From NCBI GenBank assembly GCA_023935145.1, contig CM043699.1, forward strand, positions 67,558,638 through 67,622,637: a stretch of 64,000 nucleotides of DNA. Direction: 5' to 3'. Below, one piece after another: positions 20,917 to 32,564 of this stretch. Position numbers and translations under genes: made by a program. Under the pieces are notes generated by a model that saw only the letters and a list, made by a program, of their open reading frames with translations, ran no database searches and was not told the DNA's origin. How positions within the stretch are numbered: the stretch's first letter is position 1; each line of letters starts with the position of its first letter. The stretch is from Bretschneidera sinensis (lineage: Eukaryota; Streptophyta; Magnoliopsida; Brassicales; Akaniaceae).

Positions 20917-21490
20917 ATGGAAAAGGTCTCTTACTCTAGTGCGGTTGGTTTAGTTATGTTCACCATGGTAAGCACTAGACCCGACATTGCTCATGCAATA
21001 AGTGTTCTCAGCAGGTTTATGAGTAATCCCGAAAAAGAGCATTGGCTTGGGATGAAGTGGTTGCTGAGGTACGTGAAGGGAAGCCCAAAAGTAGGGCTGA
21101 TTTATGAGAAGAGAGGTAAGTCCATCTATCTTAAGGGTTATACAGATTCGGACTATGGAGCAAACCGGGATAAAAGAAGATCGATTACCTCCTACTTCTT
21201 TAACTTAAACTGATGTTGTATAAGTTGGAAGGCTCAGTTGCAGCCGATGGTAGCACTCTTAACAATCGAGGCTGAGTACATAGCGGTAACGGAAGCCATT
21301 AAGGAGGCTATGTGGTGCAAAGGGTTGTTGGAAGAGTTGAAGGTCCTAAAAGAGCAGGTAATTGTGTATTCGGTTAGCCAAAGTGCGTTGCACTTATGTA
21401 AGAATCTAGTGTTCTATGAGAGGATAAAGCACATGGATGTTCCGTATCATTTCATTCGGAGAAAATGTTATGTAAGGATGCATTCATGTG
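20917..21490 (+). pseudogene. Copia-2 RNase H, truncated
   Basis: Two open pieces (20917-21213 and from 21238) are separated by TGA where copia-4 encodes Gly in [17 protein letters not shown] keeps the first catalytic Asp and TIEAEYIA the Glu. The third Asp is Val (SVSQSA, GTT 21373-21375). The frame continues into Athila-type pol at 21491, producing a chimeric frame to 21822. That fusion is a rearrangement by-product. Confidence 0.83.
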
Positions 21491-22469
21491 ACATCAGGGG
21501 TATTAATTCTGCTACATGTATGCATAAGATCATTTTAGGGGATGGTGCCAAACCTAAGAGAGAAGCTCAAAGGAGACTAAACGATGACCTACAAGAGGTA
21601 GTGAAGAAAGAAATTTTAAAACTCCTGGATGCAGGAGTTATCTACCCTATTTCAGATAGTAGATGGGTTAGTCCAATTCATGTTATGCCTAAGAAGTCTG
21701 GGATTACAGTAGTGCGAAATGAGAAGAATGGGCTAGTGCCCACTAGGATAACTACAAGATGGAGAATGTGCATTGATTACAGGAAATTGAACTCAGCTTC
21801 TAGAAATGATCATTTTCCATAGTAAGGCATGATTTTTATTATTTTCTTGATGGTCTTTCAGGTTATTATCAAGTTGAGGTAAGCAATCGAAAAATCAAGG
21901 GCATTCTTGAAAAGATGGTGCGACAATCACGGAAGGACTAGGCAACCAAGCTTAATGATGCATTGTGGGCATACCGCACGACGTACAAGACACCCATTGG
22001 GATAAGCCCCTATCGGTTGGGTTTTGGAAAGGCATACCACTTACTGGTTGAGCTTGAGCATCAGGCGTATTGGGCAATCAAGGAGTTGAACATAGCAATG
22101 GTAAGAGAGAAGCAATTACTACAACTCAATGAGTTAGAAGAGATTCGTGATGAAGCCTATGAGAATGCAAAGATCTACAAAGAATGCACTAAACGTTACT
22201 ATAACCAAGGCCTTATCCATAAGTTTCGTTATCCTGGAATGAAAGTTCTTTTGTTTAACAATCATTTCAAATTATTTTCAGGAAAATTGAAGTCAAGATG
22301 GTGCGGACCATTTTCGGTAGTTAATGTTTTTTCTCATGGAGCGGTAGAGTTGCTGAACCCGAAGACCCAAGTGACATTCAAGGTCAACGGGCATCGTGTG
22401 AAGCCTTACTTGGAAGGAGTCCATGAGAAGGGGGTTGTTGAGTGCATTGAGGTCCACGATCCTGAATAA
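21491..22469 (+). pseudogene. Gypsy-B pol remnant: RT start fused to integrase end
   Basis: The first part reads QRRLNDDLQEVVKKEILKLL, DAGVIYPISDSRWVSPIHV and MCIDYRKLNSASRNDHFP, the start of an Athila-type RT. TAG interrupts it at 21820-21822, and FLDGLSGYYQVEV follows. There it jumps to integrase (SNRKIKGILEKMVRQSRKD, then [20 protein letters not shown]) and runs open from 21963 to 22469 through the C-terminal [10 protein letters not shown]. The join lies in a short stretch (CAAGTTGAGGTAAG) where both parental sequences would code a Q-x-E-V motif. Confidence 0.85.
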
Positions 22470-23846
22470 GTTTAACCAACGTCTTGCTAAGATGTTAAAG
22501 AAAGCACTTGGTGGGAGGTAACCCACCCATTTGATAGAGCATGTTTTCTATTATTTCATTTTCACTGTTCCCTAATAAATGTTTTTCTAAATGCATGTTT
22601 GATTTCATACATTGAGGACAATGTTTAGTTTAGGTTTGGGGGTACAATTAGAACTTGCTGAGACAAAATTTTCATGCTACAATTTGTTTTATGGTTAGTA
22701 ATCAAGTCTTTTATGCACGTTGAGTTTAGTTTCTTTAACACTTACAAGTTATTGTGAGGATTGATGCATATTCATATTCTATAGGCCATGCTTTTGATGT
22801 TGATACTGAGATAAACCTAGATCTAATGATTAAGAATCAAATAGTGGAGACTACCTAGTGAGTTATTTGAGCCATAAGCGTTTTATTCTGAGAGTTAGTT
22901 TCTTAGTACACTTAAACACTCTTCGTTATGACCTTAATTGTTAGATGATCTCTATAGGTTTTGCATTGAATGCTAGGATTATATAACTCACTTGAAGTAT
23001 CATCTTGTGTATTCTCATTATTTTAGTTGAATGACTTGAGTAAGAAGTTTGAGTATGTGCCTATCGTTATACGCCTTAGTTGCCACTATCTCTGGAGAAA
23101 GATCCAAATTCCTATTAAAAAAAAGAAAAAAAAAAGAAAAGAAAAATATATATATGAGAAACATGTTAAAAAGGGATTTGGTTAGACAAGAAAGAGGACC
23201 TAAGATACTTCAAGGGTATTGAAGTCGCTCTTATAAAGAGTTGAAAAGAAAGAACTTTGGTGTAAATCAAGTTCGGCCAACCATACCCATCTATGCATAG
23301 GTTCATACTCAATATGTTTTGCTTGAGGTATTTGACTAGGATATGATATAGATGATGTTATAGCTTTGCAATCCTAACATTTGATTCCTTTCATGAGATC
23401 TATTTTGCGAACATATAAGCGTTCTTTGATCGTTCTTTGATGATATCCATATTTATATATGAATTTATATTTGAAATTTTTTGTTTACATAACTTTTATT
23501 TGCATATGCTAGATGAGTGTTTGAAACATAGGTTCGGTGTGCTTAATGAGTGACTCCTGTGAGGCCTAGAGTCGAAGAGAATTCGGATTCTTGACGTTAG
23601 GTTTGGGGGTAATTGACATGAGGTGTTTTGAGCATTGGAATATGGATGTGCGATGTGTACTTGATTTGAGCAATGAATTGTGAATTGTTGAGACTGTGAA
23701 CATAATTATGCATAAGATATCTAGATATGAGTCATAATAAGAATTAAGGCATGAGGGTTTTGTTGGTTTAAGTTTTTAGGTTTGTTTTGTTTATGTTTTC
23801 TTTTAGTTTTGCTTGAGGATTAGCAAAATCTAGGTTTGGGGATATT
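22470..23846 (+). other. Non-coding 3' region of gypsy-B
   Basis: No reading frame and no envelope-like ORF. Three purine-rich AGGTTTGGGG motifs lie at 22632, 23599 and 23832. The last stands directly before the LTR and is the likely polypurine tract. An A-rich tract with short TA repeats lies at 23117-23155. Confidence 0.7.
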
Positions 23847-25359
23847 TGATGAATGAATATTTGTCCTAGTATTTTGTATGTTTTTCAAGTATTTATTTTA
23901 GGAATTTGTTACTTTGAGTAGTTTTTCGTTGTTTTACAGGTTCACAAGCACTTGGAAAGGAGTTTCACTAAATTGCCAGAATTTCTTGTACAGATCAATC
24001 ATTTTTGGGGATTAAACAGTATTGATTCAGGAAGAACCAGAAGATGAGCCATATATTCTTGGAATGATCTGAATGTCTATTTTCTGGAGAATTTGATGGC
24101 TCATAAATATGATACTTCTAGATAAAGTTATGGCAGTTTTAGTAGACAAATGTCAGGTTGTGCGTGATTTCAGCGTGGCAGAAGTGAAGGAGCTATTAAA
24201 TTTTGATTTTTTTGGGATTTGAATGGGTTGAACAGTAGCACAACCAGACTAGTTCTAGACAGCAGAAACCTGGCCTAGACAACAACAAACACACAGCCTG
24301 GACAGCAGCAGAACCGGGCCTAGATAGCAGTAGAACCGAGCCTGGACAGCAGTAGAAGCACACGACCTCAACAAAAACCCTAGGGCGACTTTTCTATCTA
24401 CAAAGCCATCTCCATACAGCTATAAATAGGAATTTTAGACTCAGAGGAGGGGGGAGACAATGGCAGTTCTTGGAGAGATATTATCAAGAGGAGTTTTGTC
24501 AAGAGATTGAAGATGACGATCAATCGCTTCAAGACTTTGAGGATTCATCTGGTAATTTGGGAAGAAATTCTATCTTTGCTTCTTTTGTCCTTCAGTATGC
24601 TTGTAACCCTAGTATTTGAATTCTATGATTGGGATTTAAACATGAGTGGCTGAATGCATTGTTTGGCATTTGGCTTAGCTGCTTCGACTGTTTTGGATAT
24701 TTTGGTGGATTTAGTTTTATGAAATTTTCCATGTTATTTCTTATTCAATATCCTTCATACCTTTGATTATTGCTTGTGGATTGACCATCTATTATTGATA
24801 GTTAAGGCTATATTTAAGATTAGGCTGAGGATAAATCATCTAGACCTAATTAAGCTTTCTTGAATAGGAATTTAAATCAGGATTCAAATCAAATTGTGAT
24901 TTCAGTGGTTGTGTTTTCCTTATACTTAATTTAACTAATTAATTGATGAAAATGATCCATGAGATTTAATTAATTAGTTATAAATTGAGAATAAGCATGA
25001 TCAATGGCAATCTCTAGTCTTAGCGGAAATACCAATAATCTTGGATGTTGATTAATTCTTTATATTCACCAAATGTTCCAATTCATGATTAGATAGCAAG
25101 CTAAACTCCCAATTGTTCTCATTGATTATACTCATCTCTTTATAATAATTTACTTAATTGTTTTTATTTCAATTTTCACTTCACCAATCTTTTAATTAGA
25201 GTGTTTAGGATTTAATTTTAGAGTTTGTTTTAGTAATTTTAAGAAAGTAATTTAGGATTTAAACCACTACAATTCCTTAAGAGATCGACGTCGAGAGTAA
25301 ACTCATCGCAATACTATTTGTGATTCGTGCACTTGCGAGCATTTAAAATTTGCACATCA
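23847..25359 (+). repeat. 3' LTR of gypsy-B
   Basis: 1513 bp from TGATGAATG to GCACATCA, so the ends form a TGATG/CATCA inverted repeat. The right part (CTTGCGAGCATTTAAAA) resembles the Athila LTR ends. A TATA box (TATAAATAGG) lies near 24421. The LTR fragment at 38632-40007 shares its middle part. Confidence 0.8.
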
Positions 25360-25809
25360 CTTCTACAGGATTTGTAGATATTCTGAAAGACTGGGGTTTG
25401 AACTTAAGAAATGTCATAAAACAATCCCCTTGCATCTCATGTCTCTTATCTCACCACATCAGATTCTATTCAACCCATTTCCTCTAATATTCTCTGTAAA
25501 TTATCAACCATTTCTTCTGCTATATTCATTCTCTCTATAACACAATCGAGAACTTCTCTCAATTCATCCCTCCTAATATCAGATTCTCTCCCACCTTTAC
25601 TAGTACCATCTGCACTAGCAACCTGTTCCCTTGCATGAACCATAGACTCCACCTCCTCTTCTGCTTCAGCTCTTCTAAATATTGGGGGTCTACCACGTCC
25701 ACATATCATCCAAAGACTGTAGATAAAAATATAGATTATTTAAATCTTCCACTTTAAATTTTTTATGCAGTCTACAGAATCATAAAACCTAATGCTTTGA
25801 TACCAAAAT
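25360..25809 (-). pseudogene. Family A primer site and gag start
   Basis: On the minus strand TGGTATCAAAGC (25794-25805) follows the family A LTR after four bases and fits an initiator-tRNA-Met primer site with one mismatch. Further down is a frame of 79 codons (25470-25709) starting MICGRGRPPIFRR. It is acidic and basic, may form a coiled coil, and is reminiscent of chromovirus gag N-termini. The rest of the element is missing: its left side abuts the gypsy-B LTR. It is not a host gene. Confidence 0.6.
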
Positions 25810-25917
25810 TGTAATGATCATTCGCAGGTTGGCCACCCTCGAGATGGTGTTATCACATTTTGAAATCCTAACACGACACATATAAGCAAAAATGTAAAAA
25901 GTACATCAATTGAATGT
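25810..25917 (-). repeat. Family A LTR, piece left of copia-3
   Basis: Starts TGTAATGATC on the plus strand, forming with the far end (ATATTACA, 34218) a TGTAAT/ATTACA inverted repeat. It is interrupted by copia-3 at 25917, with AATGT (25913-25917) as target duplication. Confidence 0.75.
25913..25917. other. Target-site duplication of copia-3, left
   Basis: AATGT before the left LTR recurs at 31815-31819 after the right LTR. Confidence 0.9.
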
Positions 25918-26702
25918 TGTTGGGAAACCACCTCTCAAGAATTCCTAGGTGGTAATCTTCCAAACACCTAAGTCTAGAATGACTTGTACAAACAAATACA
26001 GCAACCAAAGCAAGAAAGAAAAAAATATAGCAATTGTTATCGAGGTTCGACAATAGTCTACGTCCCCGTAAGTTCCTCTAAACTCTCTGCACTAAGTCAT
26101 TGAGTTCTTATAAGTTACAATAACTCCACTCCAAGAAACCCAAGTTCTTGAAGAAACAAGAAGAGAAGAAAGAAAGTGATAGAACTATTACAAAATCACT
26201 CTATCCACAATCTATACTACTTCTCTCTTCACAACCAGCCTTTCTTTTGAGATCTATTCTAGTGTCTCTCTTGTGTTTTGTGTCTTTGCACTCTCACACT
26301 AGCACTTTAACTTCTTGACCATTCTTGAAGGTCAATATCCACCCTTAAATCTTGAGGACTAATCATCCATAGCCCTTCATCAATCCTTAGTGATCTTGTG
26401 CGTTTTGAACATGCATCCACGCACTTAACAAAGGCTGAACGTTTGTGCATCAGTATGCCTTCAGGCTACAGCCTGAAACAGGGCGTGCTGCAGCCTGGAA
26501 CAGGGCTGAACAACTTCCTCTTTTCACCTTTCTAGGCGCCACGGCCTAGGAGAGGCTGAGCCATGGCGCACACTGGTTCTAAGAGCTCCTCTATGCTGGG
26601 AGACGCAGCCTGGAAAGAGCTGGGCCGAGGCCTGACCTAGTGCGCACTCCTTTAACATGCTGAACTTCATTCTCCCGTTTAAATGTTAGACAAACTCCAA
26701 AA
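25918..26702 (-). repeat. 3' LTR of copia-3, with 77-bp deletion
   Basis: Compared with the 5' LTR it lacks about 77 bp (equivalent of 31344-31420), including the TATA box. The deletion is flanked by AACT in the intact copy. The GC-rich island lies at about 26455-26655. Confidence 0.88.
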
Positions 26703-26805
26703 TCTCTACCTTTGTCTAATCGATTAAACCCAAACCCATTGTGCAGAGAACTCAGGATCCAAACTCATCTTGAGTCACCATTCAACCGACTCCAATCCTA
26801 AGTAG

Positions 26806-27315
26806 TCAAAGGCAGTGATTGAACTTACTTAGAGGTAGAACCTTGGTGCCTAAATCTGCAGGATTTTCCTCCGTGGATACCTTGTCCACATGAATGCATC
26901 CTTCCATAACATTTTCCCGAATGAAATGATACCAAACATCCATGTGCTTTGTCCTCTCACGGAACATCGGATTCTTACACAAGTGCAACGCACTTTGACT
27001 ATTCGAATACACCACAACCTGCTCTTTCAGGACCTTCAACTCTTCTAACAACCCTTTGTACCACATAGCCACCTTAATGGCTTCCGTTGCCGCTATGTAC
27101 TCAGTCTCAGTTGTTGAGAGTGCTACCACAGGCTGTAACTGAGCCTTCCAACTTATACAACATCCATTTAAGTTGAAGAAGTAGGAGGTAATCGATCTTC
27201 TTTTATCCCGGTCGGCTCCATAGTCCGAATCCGCATAACCCTCAAGACAGATTGACTTACCCCTCTTCTCATAAATCAGCCCTACTTCTGGGCTTCCCTT
27301 CAAGTACCTCAGCAA
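26806..27315 (-). pseudogene. Copia-3 RNase H
   Basis: Open for 169 codons from [20 protein letters not shown] to the tail [23 protein letters not shown] (Asp) and TETEYIA (Glu) are present, while the third Asp is Asn (SNSQSA). It is split from the RT by one stop codon (TAG, 27316-27318) where related copies encode Trp. Functional RNase H is doubtful because of the Asn. Confidence 0.85.
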
Positions 27316-27318
27316 CCA

Positions 27319-28026
27319 CTACATTCCAAGCCAATGCTCTTTTCCAGGATTACTCATAAACATGATGAGAACACTTATTGCATGAGCAATATCAGCTCTA
27401 GTGCTTACCATGGTGAACATAATTGAACCAACCGCACTAGAGTAAGGGACCTTTTCCATTTCCTTCTTCTCCGCCTCCGATCTCGGACATTGATCGCTAG
27501 AGAACTTGAAATGACTAGCAAGGGGAACCTTGACTGGTTTTCTATCTTCTATAGAGAACTTAGATATCATCTTCTCTATATAGGAAGTTTGAGAGATCTT
27601 CAATCTGTTTCTCTCCCTTTCCCGGATTATATCCATCCCAAGGATCTTCTGTGTATGGCCAAGATCCTTCATTTCAAACTCCTCACTAAGTTGAGATTTC
27701 AATTCTTTTATCCTCTCCATGTTGCTCCACACCAGCAATATATCATCAATATAGATGAGGATGATCACCATTTCCTCAACCTTGTGCCCCTTGTAGTACA
27801 AGCACGAATCATAGTAGCTCCTCATGAAACCCAAGCTTGTTACAAAGGAATCAAACCTCTTATTCCATTGTCGAGGAGATTACTTCAGGCCATAGAGAGA
27901 TTTCATCAATTTACACACCAACTCTCCCTGCCTTCCTTCCTCATAGCCTTCAGGTTGCCTCATATAGATGGTCTCATTAAGCCCTCCATGTAAGAACGTT
28001 GTCTTCACATATATTTGCTCAATTTC
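27319..28026 (-). pseudogene. Copia-3 RT core and connection
   Basis: Open 27319-27834: FMRSYYDSCLYYKGHKVEE, then the catalytic box YIDD (27742-27753), MKDLGHTQKILGMDIIRE and the connection region. Upstream, 27835-28026 encodes the segment with KSLYGLK(Q)SPRQWNKRFD but is broken by stops near 27883 and 28026. The catalytic box is intact. Confidence 0.85.
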
Positions 28027-28356
28027 CTAATTGAATTGGACCACCATTGCTAATACTATCCGTATCGTCTTGTACTTCACAACCGGTGAGAATATTTCGG
28101 TGAAATCTATGCCTTCTCTTTGTGTGAACCCCTTTGCCACCAGCCTAGCTTTATACCAGACTTCATCTCTTGGAGTGTTCCCTTCTTTGATCTTGTAGAT
28201 CCATCTATAATCCACAACTTTCAGTTTTTCTGGTTTGGGCATCAATTCCCAAGAGTAGTTCTTCCTCAAAGAATGCATTTCTTCCTCTATAGCTAGCTGC
28301 CACTTTGATAAATCCTTACATTCAATGGCTTCCATGTAAGTTTTTGGTTCAACCAT
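28027..28356 (-). pseudogene. Copia-3 RT N-terminal part
   Basis: 110 codons with [15 protein letters not shown], the Y-R-W-I-Y strand and [20 protein letters not shown], the fingers region of a copia RT. It ends at TAA 28027-28029 before the palm. It is in series with 27319-27834. Confidence 0.85.
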
Positions 28357-29325
28357 TCCTCCTTATGTCCAAGGAGCTGCTACATTAGCATCCGCAAACC
28401 TATATCTCAAAGGTGGTCGAACCACCCTCTTTTCCCGGTCCTTTGTGAGCTAGTAGTCATTCTGACTTGCTGCATCATCCCCTTCTAGGTCAGCCTCCTC
28501 TTGAGTATCTTGAGAATGGCCTTCATTAGTTGGTTCTACCTGGTCATAACCCTCTTACCTTCCTTGCTCAACCTGAACTGAATTCTCCTTGATGCAATGC
28601 TCCACAAATTCCGGACTGCTTTGCTCACTAGCCCCTGCAGGGTTAGTTTTCTTCAAATAGGGAAATAACAATTCATTAAAAAAACATCCCTACTTATTAT
28701 GAGTTTCATTCCTTTTGGTTCTAAGGACCACAACCTATGCCCCTTAATCCCATCACCATACCCTAGAAATACACATTTTCTCGACCTTGGGTTAAATTTA
28801 TCATCCTTTTGATGTGCAAATGCAGCACACCCAAAAGTCCTATGGTTGCTCAACTTAGGGGGTTTCCCACTCCACATTTCATGGGAGTCTTGAGCTCTAA
28901 AGCTCTAGAGGGTGATCTATTTACCAAGTATGAAGCAGTAGACACAGCTTCCCCCAAAAAATATTTTATGTAATCTGGATCCTATTAACATGCACCTAAC
29001 ATTTTCCATAAGGGTTCTATTCATCCTTTTAGCAACTCCATTTTGCTGAGGTGTTTTTACAATCGTTTTATGTCTTAGAATGCCATTTAATTCATAGAAT
29101 TTATCAAAATCTTTATTACAAACCCAAAGCATCTGATTTATTTTTAAGCAAATAAACCCAAACATTTCTTGAATAATCATCAATTAAAGGCATAAAGTAA
29201 AAGTTACCTCCCTGTGTTGGTGTTCTTACTGGTCCCCAAACGTCCAAATGAATGTAGTCAAGAATCCCCTTAGACTTGCGCACTCCGGTGTTGCTTCCCA
29301 CGAATTTAACACTCGTAGAAATCAA
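28357..29325 (-). pseudogene. Copia-3 integrase, broken and partly deleted
   Basis: Three open pieces: 29116-29325 (HLDVWGP, first Asp kept; LIDDYSRNVWVYLLKNK), 28917-29183 and 28653-28877 (RTFGCAAFAHQ, FLGYGDG). A deletion between DAL and CNKDFDKF removes the TDNGLEF-type segment with the second catalytic Asp. The catalytic Glu is Lys (QQNGVAKRM). Downstream is the degenerate linker to RT (28370-28650). Confidence 0.85.
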
Positions 29326-29866
29326 GTTTCTCTATTTTGTCTCCTCTAAGTAGACCATCCTTACTAAGAACTTGTAGGCCCTTTTTGCTCATATGTCCCA
29401 AGCGAGTGTGCCAAAGGGCTGCCTTATCCATCTCAACCATCAAGCTTGCTGCTTGATCCTTGATTTTTGTCTCTCCGATCATCTTATAGAGTCCATCCTT
29501 TCTTGCTGCTTTGATCACTACCAAAGATCCCTTGGTCACCTTGATCTTTCCTCCCTCTGCTTTGTATGAATACCCCATGGAATTCAGCTGCCCCAATGAG
29601 ATCAAATTCCTCTTCAAATCCGAAAGATACCTCACATTCCGTAGTAGCCTTGTGACTCCATCAAACATCCTCAACTGGATGTCTCATATCCCCCTCACTT
29701 GGCAAGAAGTGTCATTCCCCAAGAAAACCTTTCCATAATTGGTTTCCTGGAAATTCTTGAACCATTCCTTGTGAGGGCACATGTGATAAGTGCACCTGAA
29801 ATCCAGGATCCATTTCTCGCTGCCTTGCCTCCTGCTCACATTTGAGCACACAACAAGAACATCATC
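29306..29866 (-). pseudogene. Copia-3 protease and integrase zinc module
   Basis: From 29866 down the protease region reads KWILDFRCTYHM, where the standard DSG has become DFR. A TGA or TAG-type break follows before IQLRMFDG. The frame 29306-29674 continues with LSDLKRNLISLG and LWHTRLGHM but ends FYEC, with one zinc Cys replaced by Tyr. Confidence 0.82.
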
Positions 29867-30699
29867 TTACTGTTCTCCTTTGGCAACCAAAGCCTCTCCA
29901 TTGTTGGTATGGCTTCTTCCTCTCTCGTCCCACATTTTCTTCTTGCAATCTTTTCTAAAGTGACCCTCCTTGTTGCAGTAGAAGCATTTCTTTCCTCCAA
30001 ATCTTATTTTGGAATGAGATCTCCCATGGCTCTGCCCTCTGCCTCTTGATTTCTCCCGGTAGTTGCCATGAATACTATTGCCATTCCGAGTTGCTGGCCT
30101 TCCTCTAATGAACAACCCTTCTCCACTTGATGCTTCCCTCATCTTGGCTTTGAAATCATGAGCCCTTATGGCATTGATCACAATTTCCTTGGTTAAAGTA
30201 TCTCTTCCATACTCAATAGCATTAATCAAATTATCAAAATAATCAAGAAGATAATTCAACAAAATAACAGCCAATTGTTCAACCAGGAATGTAATGTTAT
30301 AGCTATTCAAATCTTGAACTAGCTTATTAAACACATCAAGATTATCTTGCAACTCTTTACTGGATCCATTTTAAAAGCAAAGATTCTTTTAAAAAGATAA
30401 ATCTTATTAGGGAGAGTTTTGGTAAGAAATAACTCATCTAGTTTATTCCATATGACAGTAGGATCTTCCGAGTCTCCGCACTCCCTTGTGACACTATCCG
30501 ACATGTGCAAGAAAATGGTACTGTATGCCATCTTCTTCATCTCAATCCACTGGACTTCCGTGATACTTGCTGGAAAAGTGTCATCTTCTCCAATCGCCAA
30601 GTCCACTTTCTGTTGCATAAGAACGGCCTTGATCTTCTGCTTCCAAAGGGCAAAGTCTCCCTTTCCATCAAACTTCTCAACACAGAAATTTGAAGCCAT
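29867..30699 (-). pseudogene. Copia-3 gag, one frameshift
   Basis: Gag starts at ATG 30699 (MASNFCVEKFDGKGDFALWK) and runs 126 codons. A one-base loss near 30350 shifts into the second frame (29867-30352), which holds the capsid end, a Gly/Arg-rich stretch and an intact CCHC knuckle (CFYCNKEGHFRKDC). It ends at TAA 29867-29869 where the sibling has CAA. This is the most complete gag of the four copies. Confidence 0.87.
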
Positions 30700-30940
30700 C
30701 TTGCGGAGAAAATCCTAGATTTATGCAGTACCCATAATTGCTTTCTAACTTCTTATAAACCTCAAGAACATGATCGAAGATGGATCTCAATACCATTCTT
30801 GGATCACCCTCAAGAACACGATCTGATCTTGATCTTTACTCCATTCTTGAATCACCCAAGAAGTTGATCTTTGATTTTTGGAGTCTTGATTCCGATAGCT
30901 TTTGTTCTTGCTCTGATACCCGCTCTTCAAAGCTCCTCCG

Positions 30941-30952
30941 ATTCTGATACCA
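30941..30952 (-). other. Degenerate primer binding site of copia-3
   Basis: Minus strand TGGTATCAGAAT; the last two bases differ from the family TGGTATCAGAGC. It lies one base from the 5' LTR. Confidence 0.8.
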
Positions 30953-30953
30953 C

Positions 30954-31814
30954 TATTGGAAAACCACCTATCAAGAATGCTCAAATGGTGATCTTCCAAA
31001 CACTCAAGTCTAGAATGACTTGTACAAACAAATATAGCAACCCAAGCAAGAAAGAAAGAACACAATAATTGTTATCGAAGTTCGGTAATAGCCTATGTCC
31101 TTGTGAGTTCCTCTGAACTCTCTACACTAAATCAATGAGTTTTTACAAGTTACAACAACTCCACTCCAAGAAACCCAAGTTCTTGAAGAACCAAGAAGAG
31201 AAGAAAGAAAGTGTTAAAACTATTACAAAAGCACGTTATCCACAATCTATACTACTTCTTTCTTTACAACCAGCTTTTCGTTTGAGATCTATTCTAGTGC
31301 CTCTCTTGTGTTTTGTGTCTTTTCACTCTCACACTTGCACTTTAACTCTCTTGTATGATGATCACTTGTATGTCACAATGTGTTAAGATTGAAGCTAGGT
31401 GACCCTTTATATAGTACACCAACTTCTTGACTATTCTTGAAGGTCAATATCCACCCTTAGACCTTGAGGACTAATCATCCATAGCCCTTCATCAATCCTT
31501 AGCGATCTTGTGTGTTTTGAACATGCATCCACGCACTTAACAAAGGCTGAACCAATGTGCATCAGTGTGCCTTCAGGCTGCGGCCTGAAACAGGGCGTGT
31601 TGCGGCCTGGAACAGGGCTGAACAACTTCCTCTTTTCATCTTTCTGGGCACCGCAGCCTGGGGGAGGTTGAGCCGCGGTGCACACTGGTTCTAGGAGCTC
31701 CTCCATGCTGGGAGCTACGTCTTAGAAAGAGCTGGGCCACGGCCTGACCTGGTGCGCACTCCTTTAACATACTGAACTTCATTCTTCCATTTAAACCTTA
31801 GACATACTCTAACA
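30954..31814 (-). repeat. 5' LTR of copia-3
   Basis: 861 bp, TATTGG...CTAACA on the plus strand (terminal TG mutated to TA). The TATA box on the minus strand is at 31405-31413. The GC-rich island (about 31565-31765) lies on the U3 side of the TATA box. Confidence 0.88.
31405..31413 (-). promoter_or_regulatory. TATA box of copia-3 5' LTR
   Basis: TATATAAAG on the minus strand, preceded by GTAC, as in copia-2 and copia-4 (GTGCAC). Confidence 0.72.
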
Positions 31815-32564
31815 AATGTGTTTATATATATATATATATATATATATAAATACACATCATTCCTCAACCATCAACAGGGGAGTTACATTATTAAGATAAA
31901 ACATTATATACAACATATTATGCATGAATATTTACAAATATTTTTTTCTTTTTATTAGTCTGAGGATGTGGACCTCATGGCTTACATATAATGACTCAGT
32001 CTGAATCTCAGCTCACCAATCTATTTGTCATATCTACTGCCTGAAATTATTTAACAATGAGAAGTGAGCTTCACAAGCTTAGTGAATTAAATTTACTAAA
32101 AGTATTCAATTTGTATAATTCCTGTCACATCTTATAATTCAATTGTTCAAATAGTCTTCCAAGATTTATTGATCTATATCTCATATAATTCGATAATAAT
32201 ATTCTATTATCACTACTCATACCATAATCCTCATCATTTATCAATCTCTTCTTCTCATATATTTAATCATCTTGAGACTATCAATTCTACCTCATAATTA
32301 CCTCGTTATGAGGTTCACAACATATAATCAATCACTTATATAATTCTTATCATATCATACTTTCATGTTTCTTTCTTATCATATATGTCTCTTTGTGAGA
32401 CTCATTCATCTATCAATAAATTCACAATCAAGAATAACACTTTAGCATCTCAGGCAATAATAATCAATATTTAAAACAAATGCAATGCATGAATTAAAAT
32501 TATCAGATCATTTCATATTATCATTTGGGAACGTCTTCCCACATGTCGGCATGTTTCAGCTTAG

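Larger units (their letters stand above)
16426..21490 (+). mobile_element. Copia-2, 3'-truncated Ty1/copia element
   Basis: Starts with a roughly 908-bp 5' LTR, then a primer site, gag, protease, integrase, RT and RNase H in copia order. At 21490, inside the RNase H reading ...GCIHV-like, the sequence changes abruptly to Athila-type pol. The rest of the RNase H, the polypurine tract and the 3' LTR are gone, so no target duplication can be seen. It carries many stop codons and frameshifts and several lost catalytic residues. Confidence 0.88.
21491..25359 (+). mobile_element. Athila-like gypsy remnant (gypsy-B)
   Basis: Joined to copia-2 at 21490/21491. It contains an RT start, an integrase end, a long non-coding 3' region and a 1.5-kb 3' LTR. 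Most of pol (RT core, RNase H, most of integrase) is missing between about 21880 and 21885. The pol motifs match the Athila-type elements at 42304-64000, but the LTR is a different family. Confidence 0.82.
25918..31814 (-). mobile_element. Copia-3, complete but defective Ty1/copia element
   Basis: 5897 bp with LTRs of 785 and 861 bp, a 5-bp target duplication (AATGT), a degenerate initiator-Met primer site at 30941-30952 and the purine tract at 26703-26716. Gene order on the minus strand is gag-protease-integrase-RT-RNase H. All domains except part of the integrase core are represented, but stop codons and frameshifts break each of them. It is inserted in a family A LTR. Confidence 0.93.

Noticed and set aside
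21238..21822. 194-codon frame as a novel fusion protein
   Set aside because: It is copia RNase H running into Athila RT at a rearrangement breakpoint. No start or promoter belongs to it and both halves are truncated.
25470..25709. 79-codon minus-strand frame as a host gene
   Set aside because: It lies just inside an LTR and primer site and begins with a gag-like basic start, so it is better read as a gag remnant.
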